Shown here: positions 43,692-52,133 of the stretch, in pieces
Position numbering within the stretch: the first letter of the stretch is position 1
Layout: the number at the start of each line of letters is the position of its first letter
Origin: Microcaldota archaeon
GTDB lineage: Archaea; Micrarchaeota; Micrarchaeia; Micrarchaeales; Micrarchaeaceae
Direction of reading: 5' to 3'
Length of the DNA: 64,000 nucleotides
Assembly (NCBI GenBank): GCA_021817565.1
Contig: JAKAUP010000003.1
Span: 1-64,000 of the forward strand
Translations under genes and position numbers: made by a program
Notes under the pieces: generated by a model
Seen by the model: the letters and a program-made list of their open reading frames with translations, nothing else
The model's database searches: none
Told to the model about the DNA's origin: nothing

Positions 43692-46064
43692 TTACACAAT
43701 CTCAGGATTAGATGCATCTATTAGTCTTATCTGCCCAGTAGATATAAACATGCGCAACTTGACCGCACTGTCCTTTTGGTTGAATGAAAGCTTTTCCGTG
43801 AATTCATATAACGCTGTGCTGTTTATAAATGCAATATAGGTCTTGGTTCCGCTTTTTATCGGTATCTTTTTGAACTTTGTAGTTTTTGAGTTTATGATTA
43901 TAAGTATCTTCTCTCCCCTAAGTGTTATTACAATGTCCGCGTCTTTGCTTGAATCAATCTCTGTGAATGGGATTGCGTGCGTTACCATGTATATCCTCAA
44001 TTTCTTGAATGTTGCAAGGTACTCTATGTCGTGTCCGGTTTGCTCTTCCCACTTCTTCGGCCCGTATAGGTTATCTACCACCTTAATGTCGCCATTTCCA
44101 ACAAGCCTTGTTAATATTAGATCCACATTATTAAGCGTCAGGTTTACAGGCATATTATTGTATCTGAGATAGTTAGAAATTGCAACCCTTACTTCAGGCA
44201 CTGAAAGGGGCATATACTTCCAGTGATAGTACATATTTAGCTTATCGAAAGTGCCTACTACGTCTTGCCTGCTCAGTTTTATGTCTGTGACCTTGTGTGG
44301 AGGCAGGTCTGGCACGTCCACATATATGTCATCCCTCATCGGTGCCCTTACCGCCACCACTATAAAAAGGGTAATCAGACCGACAACCGCTATCTCTATT
44401 ATTTGGTTGTTCTGCCCGGAGTTTGATGGATTAAATGTAGTAAAGTTAAATACGCTTGAAAGCATTGAGAAATTGAATGTTACTTTGCCAGTTGGTATTG
44501 CAGATCCCCTGGGTAGCTGATAGCTTACCACGCCGCCATTTATCGTTCCATTTTGTGGGTATTCCTTATTTACTGTAAGCGTGTAGTTAACATTGGATAA
44601 TGGAACATTGTCAGAAAGGAGGCTGAAATTTATTATCCCCTTTGTGAGGTTTACTGATGTTATGTTTATTTTGATCGGTTTTATCTGAAATGCGGATTCG
44701 GCATAGTTGAGACCAGAAGGGCTTGATAGCTTAGCTATGTAGTTTCCTGGCGGAAGCATGAAATCTAGCGGAACTATAAATGTGTAATTTCCCTCCGCGT
44801 TTTGTACGTTTGATAACGTTACTCTTTCGGTTTGAGCGTTTATTATATTATAGATCGATATGTAAGACTGCAATACTTCGGGCTTATTTGTACCGGTTAT
44901 GACCGTAAGTTGAGCATCAAATCCATATCCTGGCAATACTATACCAGGCATCGAAAATACTCCGTCCAAGACGTAATTCGGTTTATATGTGATGTATATA
45001 TAGGTATAATTATCCTCTATGGAATAGTTTTTGCTGTTCTCTACAACGGTTCTTAGATATCCGCGATTTAGCAGGTTTATCTTATTTGAAAGCAGAAGTA
45101 GGCTAGATGCATTGTTTTGAAATGAATAATTTATAAGTGGGTCCTTAAGCTGCATCACTACATTTGAAGTTGATGTCCCCGGATAGAAAGAGATTGATGA
45201 GGATGAGTATTTTGGGAGCCAGAATAACTGTGAAACCGCTCTGGCCATATCAAATCCTGCCGATGGTGCGTTAGGCCATTCTTCTAGGACATTAGGAAAT
45301 GCGATGATTGTGGCGTTTGAAACGTTTTCGTAAGTTGCAGGACCATACACGCTACCGTTAGAGAATTTGAATGTTGCGTTATTTAACCTGTATCCCAAAG
45401 TATTACTTATGGCTGGGACTGGGATTGTTGTTAGATAGCTCGGCGTATTATTATTAGGCACGACAGTGGGGCCGGCCAGCATATAAGAGAAGTTCTCTCC
45501 TATGTACATTATATTTACTCCACGGTTAAGAAGGCTGGTTATAGTGCTTGTGTTGGTACCTGGTACATTGTTGAACATAAAATTTGGCATATAGCCGCTT
45601 ATTATTACTAGCAGAGAATCGTTGGACGCGCTTTCCGGGTTTGATATCACGGTTGCGTTTCGTGCATTTGGAACGCCAAATTCGGATAGGTAATTGAAGA
45701 ATGAAGTTATTACCTGCTGGTAGTTACCGCACCTGAAGCAGCCGGTTGATGGGTCTAAAACGTATATTTGTTGTGGGGGAGGGCGCTTGAAAATGGTTGT
45801 GTTCATGTATATGTATGATTCATTAACTGCGTTGTAAGATATGATTGAGTATGGCACAATTGAACGTGAATTATTGTAATATGCAAACCCGTTTTCTACA
45901 AAATGCGCGCTGAGAAACGGCTTTTGATAGGTTGGAGCGTATGCGCGCAGAGCGGCAGTTATTACAAAGTACATATATAACATCAACAATGCGAAAACAA
46001 TGACTACCGCTAATATTATCATTAAGTATCTCTTGCTGATTGTAAATTTCCTTACCTCTGGCAC
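43692..46064 (-). CDS. Large two-TM membrane protein with ectodomain and cytoplasmic domain (T4SS-like cluster)
   Basis: The protein has 790 aa with a GTG start. One transmembrane helix at about 14-37 and another near 550-572 bracket an extracytoplasmic region of about 510 residues. That region includes a GATase-like segment (LLVIISGYMP, then VNIMYIGENFSYML) and later Ig-like repeats. The C-terminal 215 residues are cytoplasmic: a winged-helix-like part (SVPEVRVAISNYLRYNN, DLILTRLVGNGDIKVV) and an alpha/beta end with DADIVITLRGEKILIIINSK. I know no homologue. It is the last gene of the minus-strand cluster and may couple the machine to the cell interior. Confidence 0.7.
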   Translation of the reverse strand: MPEVRKFTISKRYLMIILAVVIVFALLMLYMYFVITAALRAYAPTYQKPFLSAHFVENGFAYYNNSRSIVPYSIISYNAVNESYIYMNTTIFKRPPPQQIYVLDPSTGCFRCGNYQQVITSFFNYLSEFGVPNARNATVISNPESASNDSLLVIISGYMPNFMFNNVPGTNTSTITSLLNRGVNIMYIGENFSYMLAGPTVVPNNNTPSYLTTIPVPAISNTLGYRLNNATFKFSNGSVYGPATYENVSNATIIAFPNVLEEWPNAPSAGFDMARAVSQLFWLPKYSSSSISFYPGTSTSNVVMQLKDPLINYSFQNNASSLLLLSNKINLLNRGYLRTVVENSKNYSIEDNYTYIYITYKPNYVLDGVFSMPGIVLPGYGFDAQLTVITGTNKPEVLQSYISIYNIINAQTERVTLSNVQNAEGNYTFIVPLDFMLPPGNYIAKLSSPSGLNYAESAFQIKPIKINITSVNLTKGIINFSLLSDNVPLSNVNYTLTVNKEYPQNGTINGGVVSYQLPRGSAIPTGKVTFNFSMLSSVFNFTTFNPSNSGQNNQIIEIAVVGLITLFIVVAVRAPMRDDIYVDVPDLPPHKVTDIKLSRQDVVGTFDKLNMYYHWKYMPLSVPEVRVAISNYLRYNNMPVNLTLNNVDLILTRLVGNGDIKVVDNLYGPKKWEEQTGHDIEYLATFKKLRIYMVTHAIPFTEIDSSKDADIVITLRGEKILIIINSKTTKFKKIPIKSGTKTYIAFINSTALYEFTEKLSFNQKDSAVKLRMFISTGQIRLIDASNPEIV

Positions 46065-46082
46065 CTTATCCCTTGCTCATAT

Positions 46083-46226
46083 TTACTTTTCCTTATTAGC
46101 AAACAATTTTGTGAATACCTTCTCAAATAATCTTGATGCGATGTTGCTCTGAGGTTTAGTGCTTTTGATTATATGATATATCCTAACGTACCTCAGTCTC
46201 TTGATGATGTTTGCTTTATAAAGCAT
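46083..46226 (-). CDS. Small basic protein, unknown
   Basis: This is a 47-aa ORF too short for the supplied track, with ATG two bases after the stop of the coiled-coil gene. It ends 18 nt before the large membrane protein gene. The sequence is strongly basic (MLYKANIIKRLRYVRIYHII). There is no signal or membrane helix. Position and spacing favour a real gene, but the coding evidence is weak. Confidence 0.4.
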   Translation of the reverse strand: MLYKANIIKRLRYVRIYHIIKSTKPQSNIASRLFEKVFTKLFANKEK

Positions 46227-46228
46227 TT

Positions 46229-46960
46229 CTATCCCTTAAGCTCTATATATTTAAGAGATACCATTTTGTTAAGTATCTGCTCAACTCTCGGTTGGGGAAC
46301 GTTCTTTGTCTTTGAAAATTCTTCGATATCGATGGTATTGTCGTGCGATTCTATCCAATCATCTATCATTACCATAATTGATTGGTCTGAATAGCTCTCT
46401 AGTTCCTTTAACCTTGCTTTTAATTGCTCGTTCTCCTCCGTCAACGAGCTTGACTTTGATATAAGTGATTTATTTGAGTTTGTAAGCTCTATATTTAGCC
46501 TCTTTGTTTCCCTGTAGTCGTTAAGGAGTGATTCGTAATTTCCGTAAAGTGTGCTATAGCTCTGTGACAGCGACTGAAGCACACTGTCTATGGCGGAGTC
46601 TATGTGCTGATAGAAGGTTTTCGCATCCACCTCATAGATGTCCGATATTAATGAAAGCATCCCGCTCAGCGTTTTTATTATGAATAAATGCCGGAGCTTT
46701 TCGCTTGAGTCTGGAGCTACGGAATATTTGACGGATATAGAATCGTTCTTTAGTGTGAATATGAAAAATAGGTATGGGTTCTTTTGCATGTCTGTGCTTT
46801 CGACACTTATTATATTAAACGCGTTCCCTTCGGTTTTCAGTTCAAACGTATTCAAAGAGTTTATCCTGTCCTGGATCTCACTCATTTTGCCCAAAAGCTT
46901 CGCAGTAAAAGTAAACTCGCTTATCTTGGGTTCTTGCAGAACAATTTCCTTCTCAGCCAT
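46229..46960 (-). CDS. Coiled-coil protein with C-terminal winged helix (T4SS-like cluster)
   Basis: The protein is soluble with 243 aa. Residues 1-110 form an alpha/beta domain, 120-190 a coiled coil (LNIELTNSNKSLISKSSSLT to LKARLKELES), and the last 50 a winged helix (IDIEEFSKTKNVPQPRVEQI, LNKMVSLKYIELKG). The layout suggests a dimeric adaptor or regulator. It lies in the cluster between the zinc-ribbon membrane protein and the large membrane protein. No family is recognised. Confidence 0.65.
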   Translation of the reverse strand: MAEKEIVLQEPKISEFTFTAKLLGKMSEIQDRINSLNTFELKTEGNAFNIISVESTDMQKNPYLFFIFTLKNDSISVKYSVAPDSSEKLRHLFIIKTLSGMLSLISDIYEVDAKTFYQHIDSAIDSVLQSLSQSYSTLYGNYESLLNDYRETKRLNIELTNSNKSLISKSSSLTEENEQLKARLKELESYSDQSIMVMIDDWIESHDNTIDIEEFSKTKNVPQPRVEQILNKMVSLKYIELKG

Positions 46961-46995
46961 ACTATCTTTTTGGGCGGGAATGTTTTTATTACTAA

Positions 46996-47406
46996 CTAAT
47001 GCTCCTTAGGCTTTTTCCTCTTTGAGTTTGCCTCATTTTTCCCTAATTCAGTCTTATTATCCAATTCAAGCGCAGGTATATAACTCAAAAGCGATAGCAG
47101 ATACATAAATGCGATAAGCAGCAGTCCGGCAAATATTGAGTAAGCTTTTATGCCCCCTATAAGAATCCAGAAAAACGTTGCGATGACCCCTATCCCAGTA
47201 TAAGCAAACCTTTTCTTGTTGAATGATGCTCTTGCTGCGCGATACTTCTTGTAGCAATCCCTGCATACAACAAGTTCGTACCCTTTTTCGTTCTTTGTGA
47301 TGTTTCTCTTAAACCACCTTATCGCGTTTATAACACTATCATCCCTTACCTTAAGCCCTTTTTTCTCGAGTCCGCAAATTATGCAACGTGTATTTCCCAT
47401 TTTCAC
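46996..47406 (-). CDS. Zinc-ribbon membrane protein (T4SS-like cluster)
   Basis: The protein has 136 aa. The N-terminus has two Cys pairs (TRCIICG, then VVCRDCYKKY) that should bind zinc. A basic stretch and two transmembrane helices follow (GIGVIATFFWILIGGIKAYS, AGLLLIAFMYLLSLLSYIPAL), then a charged Lys-rich tail. The zinc part would face the cytoplasm. It overlaps the preceding 100-aa gene by 4 nt, tying it to the cluster. Function unknown. Confidence 0.7.
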   Translation of the reverse strand: MKMGNTRCIICGLEKKGLKVRDDSVINAIRWFKRNITKNEKGYELVVCRDCYKKYRAARASFNKKRFAYTGIGVIATFFWILIGGIKAYSIFAGLLLIAFMYLLSLLSYIPALELDNKTELGKNEANSKRKKPKEH

Positions 47407-47705
47407 ACCTCTACCTTTGCCCTGTATATATGACCTGCTTGCGCAAGCATCTTCTCCTCATCCACCATATCAAGCACCCTGCTCAATCTTATGTCGTCCA
47501 TACCTAATCTCCGCATAATCTGTATTATCTTGTTTCTTGAAAGGCTAGTCTTCTCCAGCAGCAATACAAATGCAATCACATTTATGTGCATATGCTTTTT
47601 CTCTACTTCCGCTATGATGGATTCGATTTGTGGCTCTTTTACGCCGTATGCTACCAGCATTTTCTTTATCTCCTTCTTTGAGATTGAATATGATATACCA
47701 GCCAT
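47403..47705 (-). CDS. Small helical protein sharing the ATPase C-terminal domain
   Basis: The protein has 100 aa, all helical. Residues 45-90 (INVIAFVLLLEKTSLSRNKI, then IQIMRRLGMDDIRLSRVLDM) line up with the last 50 residues of the ATPase encoded just upstream (ISMREFVGLLTRNNSNTRDI, then ISFLKSLSIDDIIITRIISD). This indicates a shared domain that arose by duplication. It may compete for, or bridge to, the ATPase docking site. It overlaps the zinc-ribbon gene by 4 nt. Confidence 0.7.
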   Translation of the reverse strand: MAGISYSISKKEIKKMLVAYGVKEPQIESIIAEVEKKHMHINVIAFVLLLEKTSLSRNKIIQIMRRLGMDDIRLSRVLDMVDEEKMLAQAGHIYRAKVEV

Positions 47706-47715
47706 TATTTACCGC

Positions 47716-49236
47716 CTATGTATGCTCTGCCATCCCTATATCAGATATTATCCTAGTTATTATAATATCATCTATGCTGAGGCTCTTCAAGAATGATATT
47801 ATATCGCGGGTATTTGAATTGTTCCTTGTAAGCAACCCTACGAATTCTCGCATGCTTATGCTTCTGTTATTAGACTCTATAGCAGATATTATTCCGGCTA
47901 TGGCGTCAGAGCTCATGTTTATCTCTATCAGCTTGTTCTTCAGTTCAGCAGCTTCAAACTGGTAATCCTTTGGCATTGCCCTGGAGTCAAGCTCGCTTTT
48001 TGTAAGTATTTCAGTCATGTCTATTCTATATACGTACAGTGGTTCTTCGCCGCGTATGCGTTCCAAGGTGAATACCTGCGGGAAATTCAGGTTGCTTTGG
48101 AAGGCCATATCTACTGCCGCTTGCCCAACTCCGAATTTGGATATCTCCTCCCTTATTGCGTCTGAAAAGTTAAGCGAGCTCTGTATGTAATTCAGGAATT
48201 TCTCGAACCTTGTCCTTAGTATGAATGTCGTGCCCACATTGGAGAATATCGCCTCGTTTATATCTGTCGGGTTTTGTGATGCCACAATCAACCCAAACTG
48301 GTATTTCCTGCCTTCCCTGACAATCATTACTGCGTCGCTCTTTTCATCCCCAGCTATCTTCCAAGCTTCGTCCAATACGACTAGGGTCTTAAGTCCTTTA
48401 TTCACGTTCCACCCCTCTATCCTCATTCTCTCTTTTAGTATTTGTAATATGACAAGAGCCGCAAGCGCTCTGTGCTGCTCGTCCGGAAGCCCGGAGAGGT
48501 CAATATCAACAAGCCCGGAAGAAGCTAGCTTTTTCATATCTATTGTGCTCTTTCTTGAGAAGAAATCTTGACCTTCCCTGGCAAACTGTCTTAGGCGGTA
48601 TATGGCGTTTTCCAATTCTGCAGGATACTCATACGTGCCTTCTTGGAGTTTTTCCTGAAGCAACGATATGACGTTGTGCAAAGTTGGACATTCCTTTCCT
48701 TCGGGTGGAGGCACAGGGAGCTTAAAACCCATGTTTGTATATGATTGTTCTATACCTTCCTCTGTTAGCCTACGCTGCTCTGGGAACATCGATATGTCTG
48801 TGAGTATCTCCAGAGCGTTCATTATCTGTTTTGTCCTGTTTATTGGGGGTATCCCAGATAGGTCTAGTATGTTTAGGTAGTCGCCCTTGCCGAGCGATAT
48901 TATCTTCCCGTTGCTCTGCCTTACCCAATCAAGGTACTCGGCAGCCCAGTCTATTATTATTGCATTGGTGCCCCATATGTAGTTTGCCCTTATGAGAAAG
49001 GTCTTAACGAAGTAGCTTTTTCCTGATCCGGTTATGCCGACCACTGCTATATGTGGATTTGTGACGTTTTCGAATGACCAGCTGAACGGCACCTTGAATA
49101 TGCTTGTTGTACCGACAAAAATTGCTTTGTATGGATCGTTTATTAGAACGCTTGCCGGAGGCTCGGATGGTCTCGAGATAAATGATCGTTTAGCTATCTC
49201 GTTGCTCATTATGTATTGAAATTTTAGTATGCTCAT
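47716..49236 (-). CDS. VirB4/CedB-like secretion ATPase (ATPase part only)
   Basis: This 506-aa FtsK/HerA-superfamily ATPase has Walker A GITGSGKS (67-74) and Walker B TLVVLDEAW (284-292), followed by the sensor-like LIVASQNPTDI (317-327) and an arginine region LRTRFEKF. This is the C-terminal ATPase region of VirB4/TraC; the usual N-terminal domain is missing and seems to be encoded by the two preceding genes. Residues 433-506 are an extra helical domain repeated in the 100-aa neighbour. It should power substrate or pilin transfer in the T4SS-like machine. Confidence 0.88.
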   Translation of the reverse strand: MSILKFQYIMSNEIAKRSFISRPSEPPASVLINDPYKAIFVGTTSIFKVPFSWSFENVTNPHIAVVGITGSGKSYFVKTFLIRANYIWGTNAIIIDWAAEYLDWVRQSNGKIISLGKGDYLNILDLSGIPPINRTKQIMNALEILTDISMFPEQRRLTEEGIEQSYTNMGFKLPVPPPEGKECPTLHNVISLLQEKLQEGTYEYPAELENAIYRLRQFAREGQDFFSRKSTIDMKKLASSGLVDIDLSGLPDEQHRALAALVILQILKERMRIEGWNVNKGLKTLVVLDEAWKIAGDEKSDAVMIVREGRKYQFGLIVASQNPTDINEAIFSNVGTTFILRTRFEKFLNYIQSSLNFSDAIREEISKFGVGQAAVDMAFQSNLNFPQVFTLERIRGEEPLYVYRIDMTEILTKSELDSRAMPKDYQFEAAELKNKLIEINMSSDAIAGIISAIESNNRSISMREFVGLLTRNNSNTRDIISFLKSLSIDDIIITRIISDIGMAEHT

Positions 49237-49290
49237 TCATCTCTACCTAGATTACTTTGATTGAAAGGGTATTTATTGTTTCTTGGATGT

Positions 49291-50124
49291 CTATGACATC
49301 TTATCAAAAACGTCATTTATCTCGCCTATTGAATCCTGCAGGGAGAAATTTGATCTGAAAAGCGCCAGAAGTTCCCTTCCTTTTATCCTGTTTAGCTCTA
49401 TATCGAATGAGCCCATTGCAGTGCTAATGGATGATATCTGTGAATAGAGCGAATCTGCGGCTGCTTTCTCGCTTACTCCAACGGCAGTAGTCTCTATATA
49501 CATGAGCGTTGCTATGGGTTTTTCCCCGCCTGATATCCTATCCATCTTAGCTTGTATTATATTTATTTCCCTCTGAATGTCCTGCATGGCCGTAGCGCTT
49601 GGATTGCTCGATTGCATCAGTCTTGCAAGTTGGAATTCTTGGAATGAGCGCTTCCCCTCAAGCTCATTCCTTATATCTTGCACATCAAGCCCGGCAGATA
49701 TTACGTTGTATTTCCAAGGAAACTTGAGCGCTGATATTGCACGCTCCCAGTTTGATGGCGCCTGCTCCATTTTCGATTCTTCCTCTTCTGGAGGCATTTC
49801 CAATTTGAACGTGTATGTGAAAAGATTGGCGCTTATGTAGCCTGTTGCGTAGTACAACCCATTAACGTTCTTTATTATCGAGTTCTGTTCTTTTGACATC
49901 CAATAGCCTTCAGCTATCTGGAACCTCATACCTATGGATGACATTAGCGCGGGGAAGACTATCGTATCCGCAAAGCCCATTAATAGGATGAAGATTGCAG
50001 TTATTAATACAAAGAACATTGCTATGTAGTAATATGCTCCCTTAAAAGATGATCCGAATGCAAACCCTATAAGGACAACAAGGAATGACACGATTATAAA
50101 TATAAGTTTCTCTGGATCTATCAT
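49291..50124 (-). CDS. Membrane-anchored VirB3/VirB4 N-terminal-like protein, copy 2
   Basis: The protein has 277 aa. Two N-terminal transmembrane helices (about 5-25 and 32-55) are followed by a cytoplasmic domain. It ends with ATLMYIETTAVGVSEKAAAD and MGSFDIELNRIKGRELLALF, the same pattern as the end of the neighbouring 277-aa protein and as the N-terminal domain of VirB4/TraC proteins. The 2-TM start is like VirB3/PrgI. It is more divergent than copy 1, with an Arg/Glu-rich helical insert. It overlaps copy 1 by 1 nt and ends 54 nt before the ATPase gene. Confidence 0.7.
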   Translation of the reverse strand: MIDPEKLIFIIVSFLVVLIGFAFGSSFKGAYYYIAMFFVLITAIFILLMGFADTIVFPALMSSIGMRFQIAEGYWMSKEQNSIIKNVNGLYYATGYISANLFTYTFKLEMPPEEEESKMEQAPSNWERAISALKFPWKYNVISAGLDVQDIRNELEGKRSFQEFQLARLMQSSNPSATAMQDIQREINIIQAKMDRISGGEKPIATLMYIETTAVGVSEKAAADSLYSQISSISTAMGSFDIELNRIKGRELLALFRSNFSLQDSIGEINDVFDKMS

Positions 50125-50957
50125 TATATTACCTCTTCTTCGACACTTTTTGATATGTTCTCTGCAGTTGTCGAGTATGGTATTTGATATTCTGGCTCTA
50201 TAAACCTGAGAAGCTCGTTTCCGGTTATAACCGCGGGCTGCACCCCGAAGAGCGTGCCTATTCCGGATATCAATTCTCTCCCTCTCTGCTGGGCGATGCT
50301 TACCGCTTCAAACTCGTTAGTTCCGAAAGAGGTTACCGATGCGTATGATATCTGTTCATATGATATGCTGGAATTTACCGTATCGAGTATATTTCGCCAC
50401 ATTGAGAGTTTCCCCCTTATGTTATTGAGTTCGGCGGTAGGGGCGCCGGAAGCGACCATAGCCGATTCCTCGTTTTCGGCGGCGTTTATGCTCTCCCTAA
50501 GCTGCTGTATGTACATGTCTTTGTTCATTACGAACATGCCTGTGGTATATCTTGCAATGCCTCTGCTCTGGCCAACCATCCTCCCGACCAGCCTGGCAAA
50601 TTCGACCCTCTCTTCTGCCTTCATGTCCGTAGATGACCTATAAACAGGTATCTTTATGTATACTGTAGCTTTGTAGCCATCTCCGGATTTTACAACCAGG
50701 GCATCCTTGCTTGTAGAAAATGTGTAAGGAACTTCGGAGTTTATAACTACGCTCTTTGAGCGGTGCTTTGCGATGCCTATCATGAATTCCGAGTAGTCCT
50801 TGAAGAATATGGCAAAAACATCAAAAAGGAGACCTATAATGAAAAGGATTATCTTTACAGGGTTTGGTAGCTGAGCCGGTGGTATGATTGCAGATGCTGC
50901 AACTATGCCCGCCGATATGGCAACAAGTATGATAAAGAACAAAATCTTTGCATTCAT
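50124..50957 (-). CDS. Membrane-anchored VirB3/VirB4 N-terminal-like protein, copy 1
   Basis: The protein has 277 aa from the ATG at 50957; a TTG at 50969 is tracked. Two N-terminal transmembrane helices (ILFFIILVAISAGIVAASAI, VKIILFIIGLLFDVFAIFF) are followed by FSTSKDALVVKSGDGYKATV and IPVYRSSTDMKAEERVEFAR. It ends with SYASVTSFGTNEFEAVSIAQ and LFGVQPAVITGNELLRFIEP. This progression matches the N-terminal domain of VirB4/TraC-type proteins joined to a VirB3/PrgI-like anchor, with the ATPase domain on a separate gene downstream. Confidence 0.75.
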   Translation of the reverse strand: MNAKILFFIILVAISAGIVAASAIIPPAQLPNPVKIILFIIGLLFDVFAIFFKDYSEFMIGIAKHRSKSVVINSEVPYTFSTSKDALVVKSGDGYKATVYIKIPVYRSSTDMKAEERVEFARLVGRMVGQSRGIARYTTGMFVMNKDMYIQQLRESINAAENEESAMVASGAPTAELNNIRGKLSMWRNILDTVNSSISYEQISYASVTSFGTNEFEAVSIAQQRGRELISGIGTLFGVQPAVITGNELLRFIEPEYQIPYSTTAENISKSVEEEVI

Positions 50958-51002
50958 TTTTGCGCCCAATACTTTATTTTTTGCACATTTTTATATTTTT
51001 GC

Positions 51003-52133
51003 TTAGATGAACATCCTTATCCTACCTGTCCTTGATGCTCCCCCTATGAATCCAGCAATCTGCACAACGAACACATAAACAACAGCTATTATAAGACCCG
51101 GATAAAAGAAAATTAGGAACCAGAAGGATGCGATTGCAGGACTTATTCCTTTAACAGTAGTGGATAACTGGGAATTCTGACCTTCGCCGTTTGTTATAAA
51201 ACCGTTATTCTGAGAAAATAGGCTTATCTGCGAAGTCGCAGTTGTAAACTGCTGGTTTATGTTAGGGGCTGTGAAATAGTATCCCACAGAGAACATTATT
51301 GGCATTACTAAGTAGAAAGCCATTCCTAGCGCTATTAGCATACCACCTAGTGCTCTTGTAGGCAAGAAGGCCCTAAATAGCACGCCTGGTATTATGAAAA
51401 CAGGGATTGACGCGGTAGCAAAGAATATTATCAAGTAGTACTCCGCGTACAGCGCTATTATCCCATCTGCAAGTAGTTTGGATATCTCGAGCGTCGGGGA
51501 AAGAACAAATATCTCGTACGGGATAAATGGAAAATTCAATATACTATTTAGTATTCCCCCTACACTTGATATTGGGGTTGTGGCTAGCGGCACAACTTTT
51601 ATAGAAGTTACAAGACTTCCTTCAAGGTATGTATTGAATAACGTTGCATAAAGGCTTTCGGCCTGGTTGAGCGTTGATTTTATTAGAAATATCGAGGTCG
51701 CATAAGGATTAAGCTGACCAGAAAATAGGGATGGAACAAACCCGAACATTATTGCACAGACATATAAGAACGCCAATACTATTATTGCAGTGGCAAATGC
51801 TTCATATAGCTCCCCGACACCAAAATTTTTGATTGTTTGACTCTTGAATACAAGCCCTGCAACAAAGATTATTGCTGCGATAGATATCGATATACCTATG
51901 GCAATAATACCAATCGGCAGATAATGAATCCATTCAGAGTATATCTGTTGGTTTATTGGACAGTACCATGGCGATTGCTGGATTATCAAAGAGGCGGTTG
52001 GTGGGGGTAAAAGACCGCATCCGGCCGTGCCTGTTAACCCTTGAATTGGGTTTATAATATTAGATGCTCCAGAAATCGGCATAGCTAAGAAAGCCATGAG
52101 GAGTACACCAAATAAACCAGCCTTGAGATTCAT
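51003..52133 (-). CDS. VirB6/CedA-like polytopic protein F (sixth of six)
   Basis: The protein has 376 aa with a signal-like first segment and about seven transmembrane helices. It carries the two stretches shared by the array: GVGELYEAFATAIIV after the second helix and LFRAFLPTRALGGMLIALGM running into a helix with MP. A Cys pair (GTAGCGLL, WYCPIN) lies in the first extracytoplasmic region. The C-terminus ends in a Gly/Arg-rich tail. It overlaps gene E by 4 nt and is followed after 45 nt by the VirB4-N-like genes. Confidence 0.75.
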   Translation of the reverse strand: MNLKAGLFGVLLMAFLAMPISGASNIINPIQGLTGTAGCGLLPPPTASLIIQQSPWYCPINQQIYSEWIHYLPIGIIAIGISISIAAIIFVAGLVFKSQTIKNFGVGELYEAFATAIIVLAFLYVCAIMFGFVPSLFSGQLNPYATSIFLIKSTLNQAESLYATLFNTYLEGSLVTSIKVVPLATTPISSVGGILNSILNFPFIPYEIFVLSPTLEISKLLADGIIALYAEYYLIIFFATASIPVFIIPGVLFRAFLPTRALGGMLIALGMAFYLVMPIMFSVGYYFTAPNINQQFTTATSQISLFSQNNGFITNGEGQNSQLSTTVKGISPAIASFWFLIFFYPGLIIAVVYVFVVQIAGFIGGASRTGRIRMFI

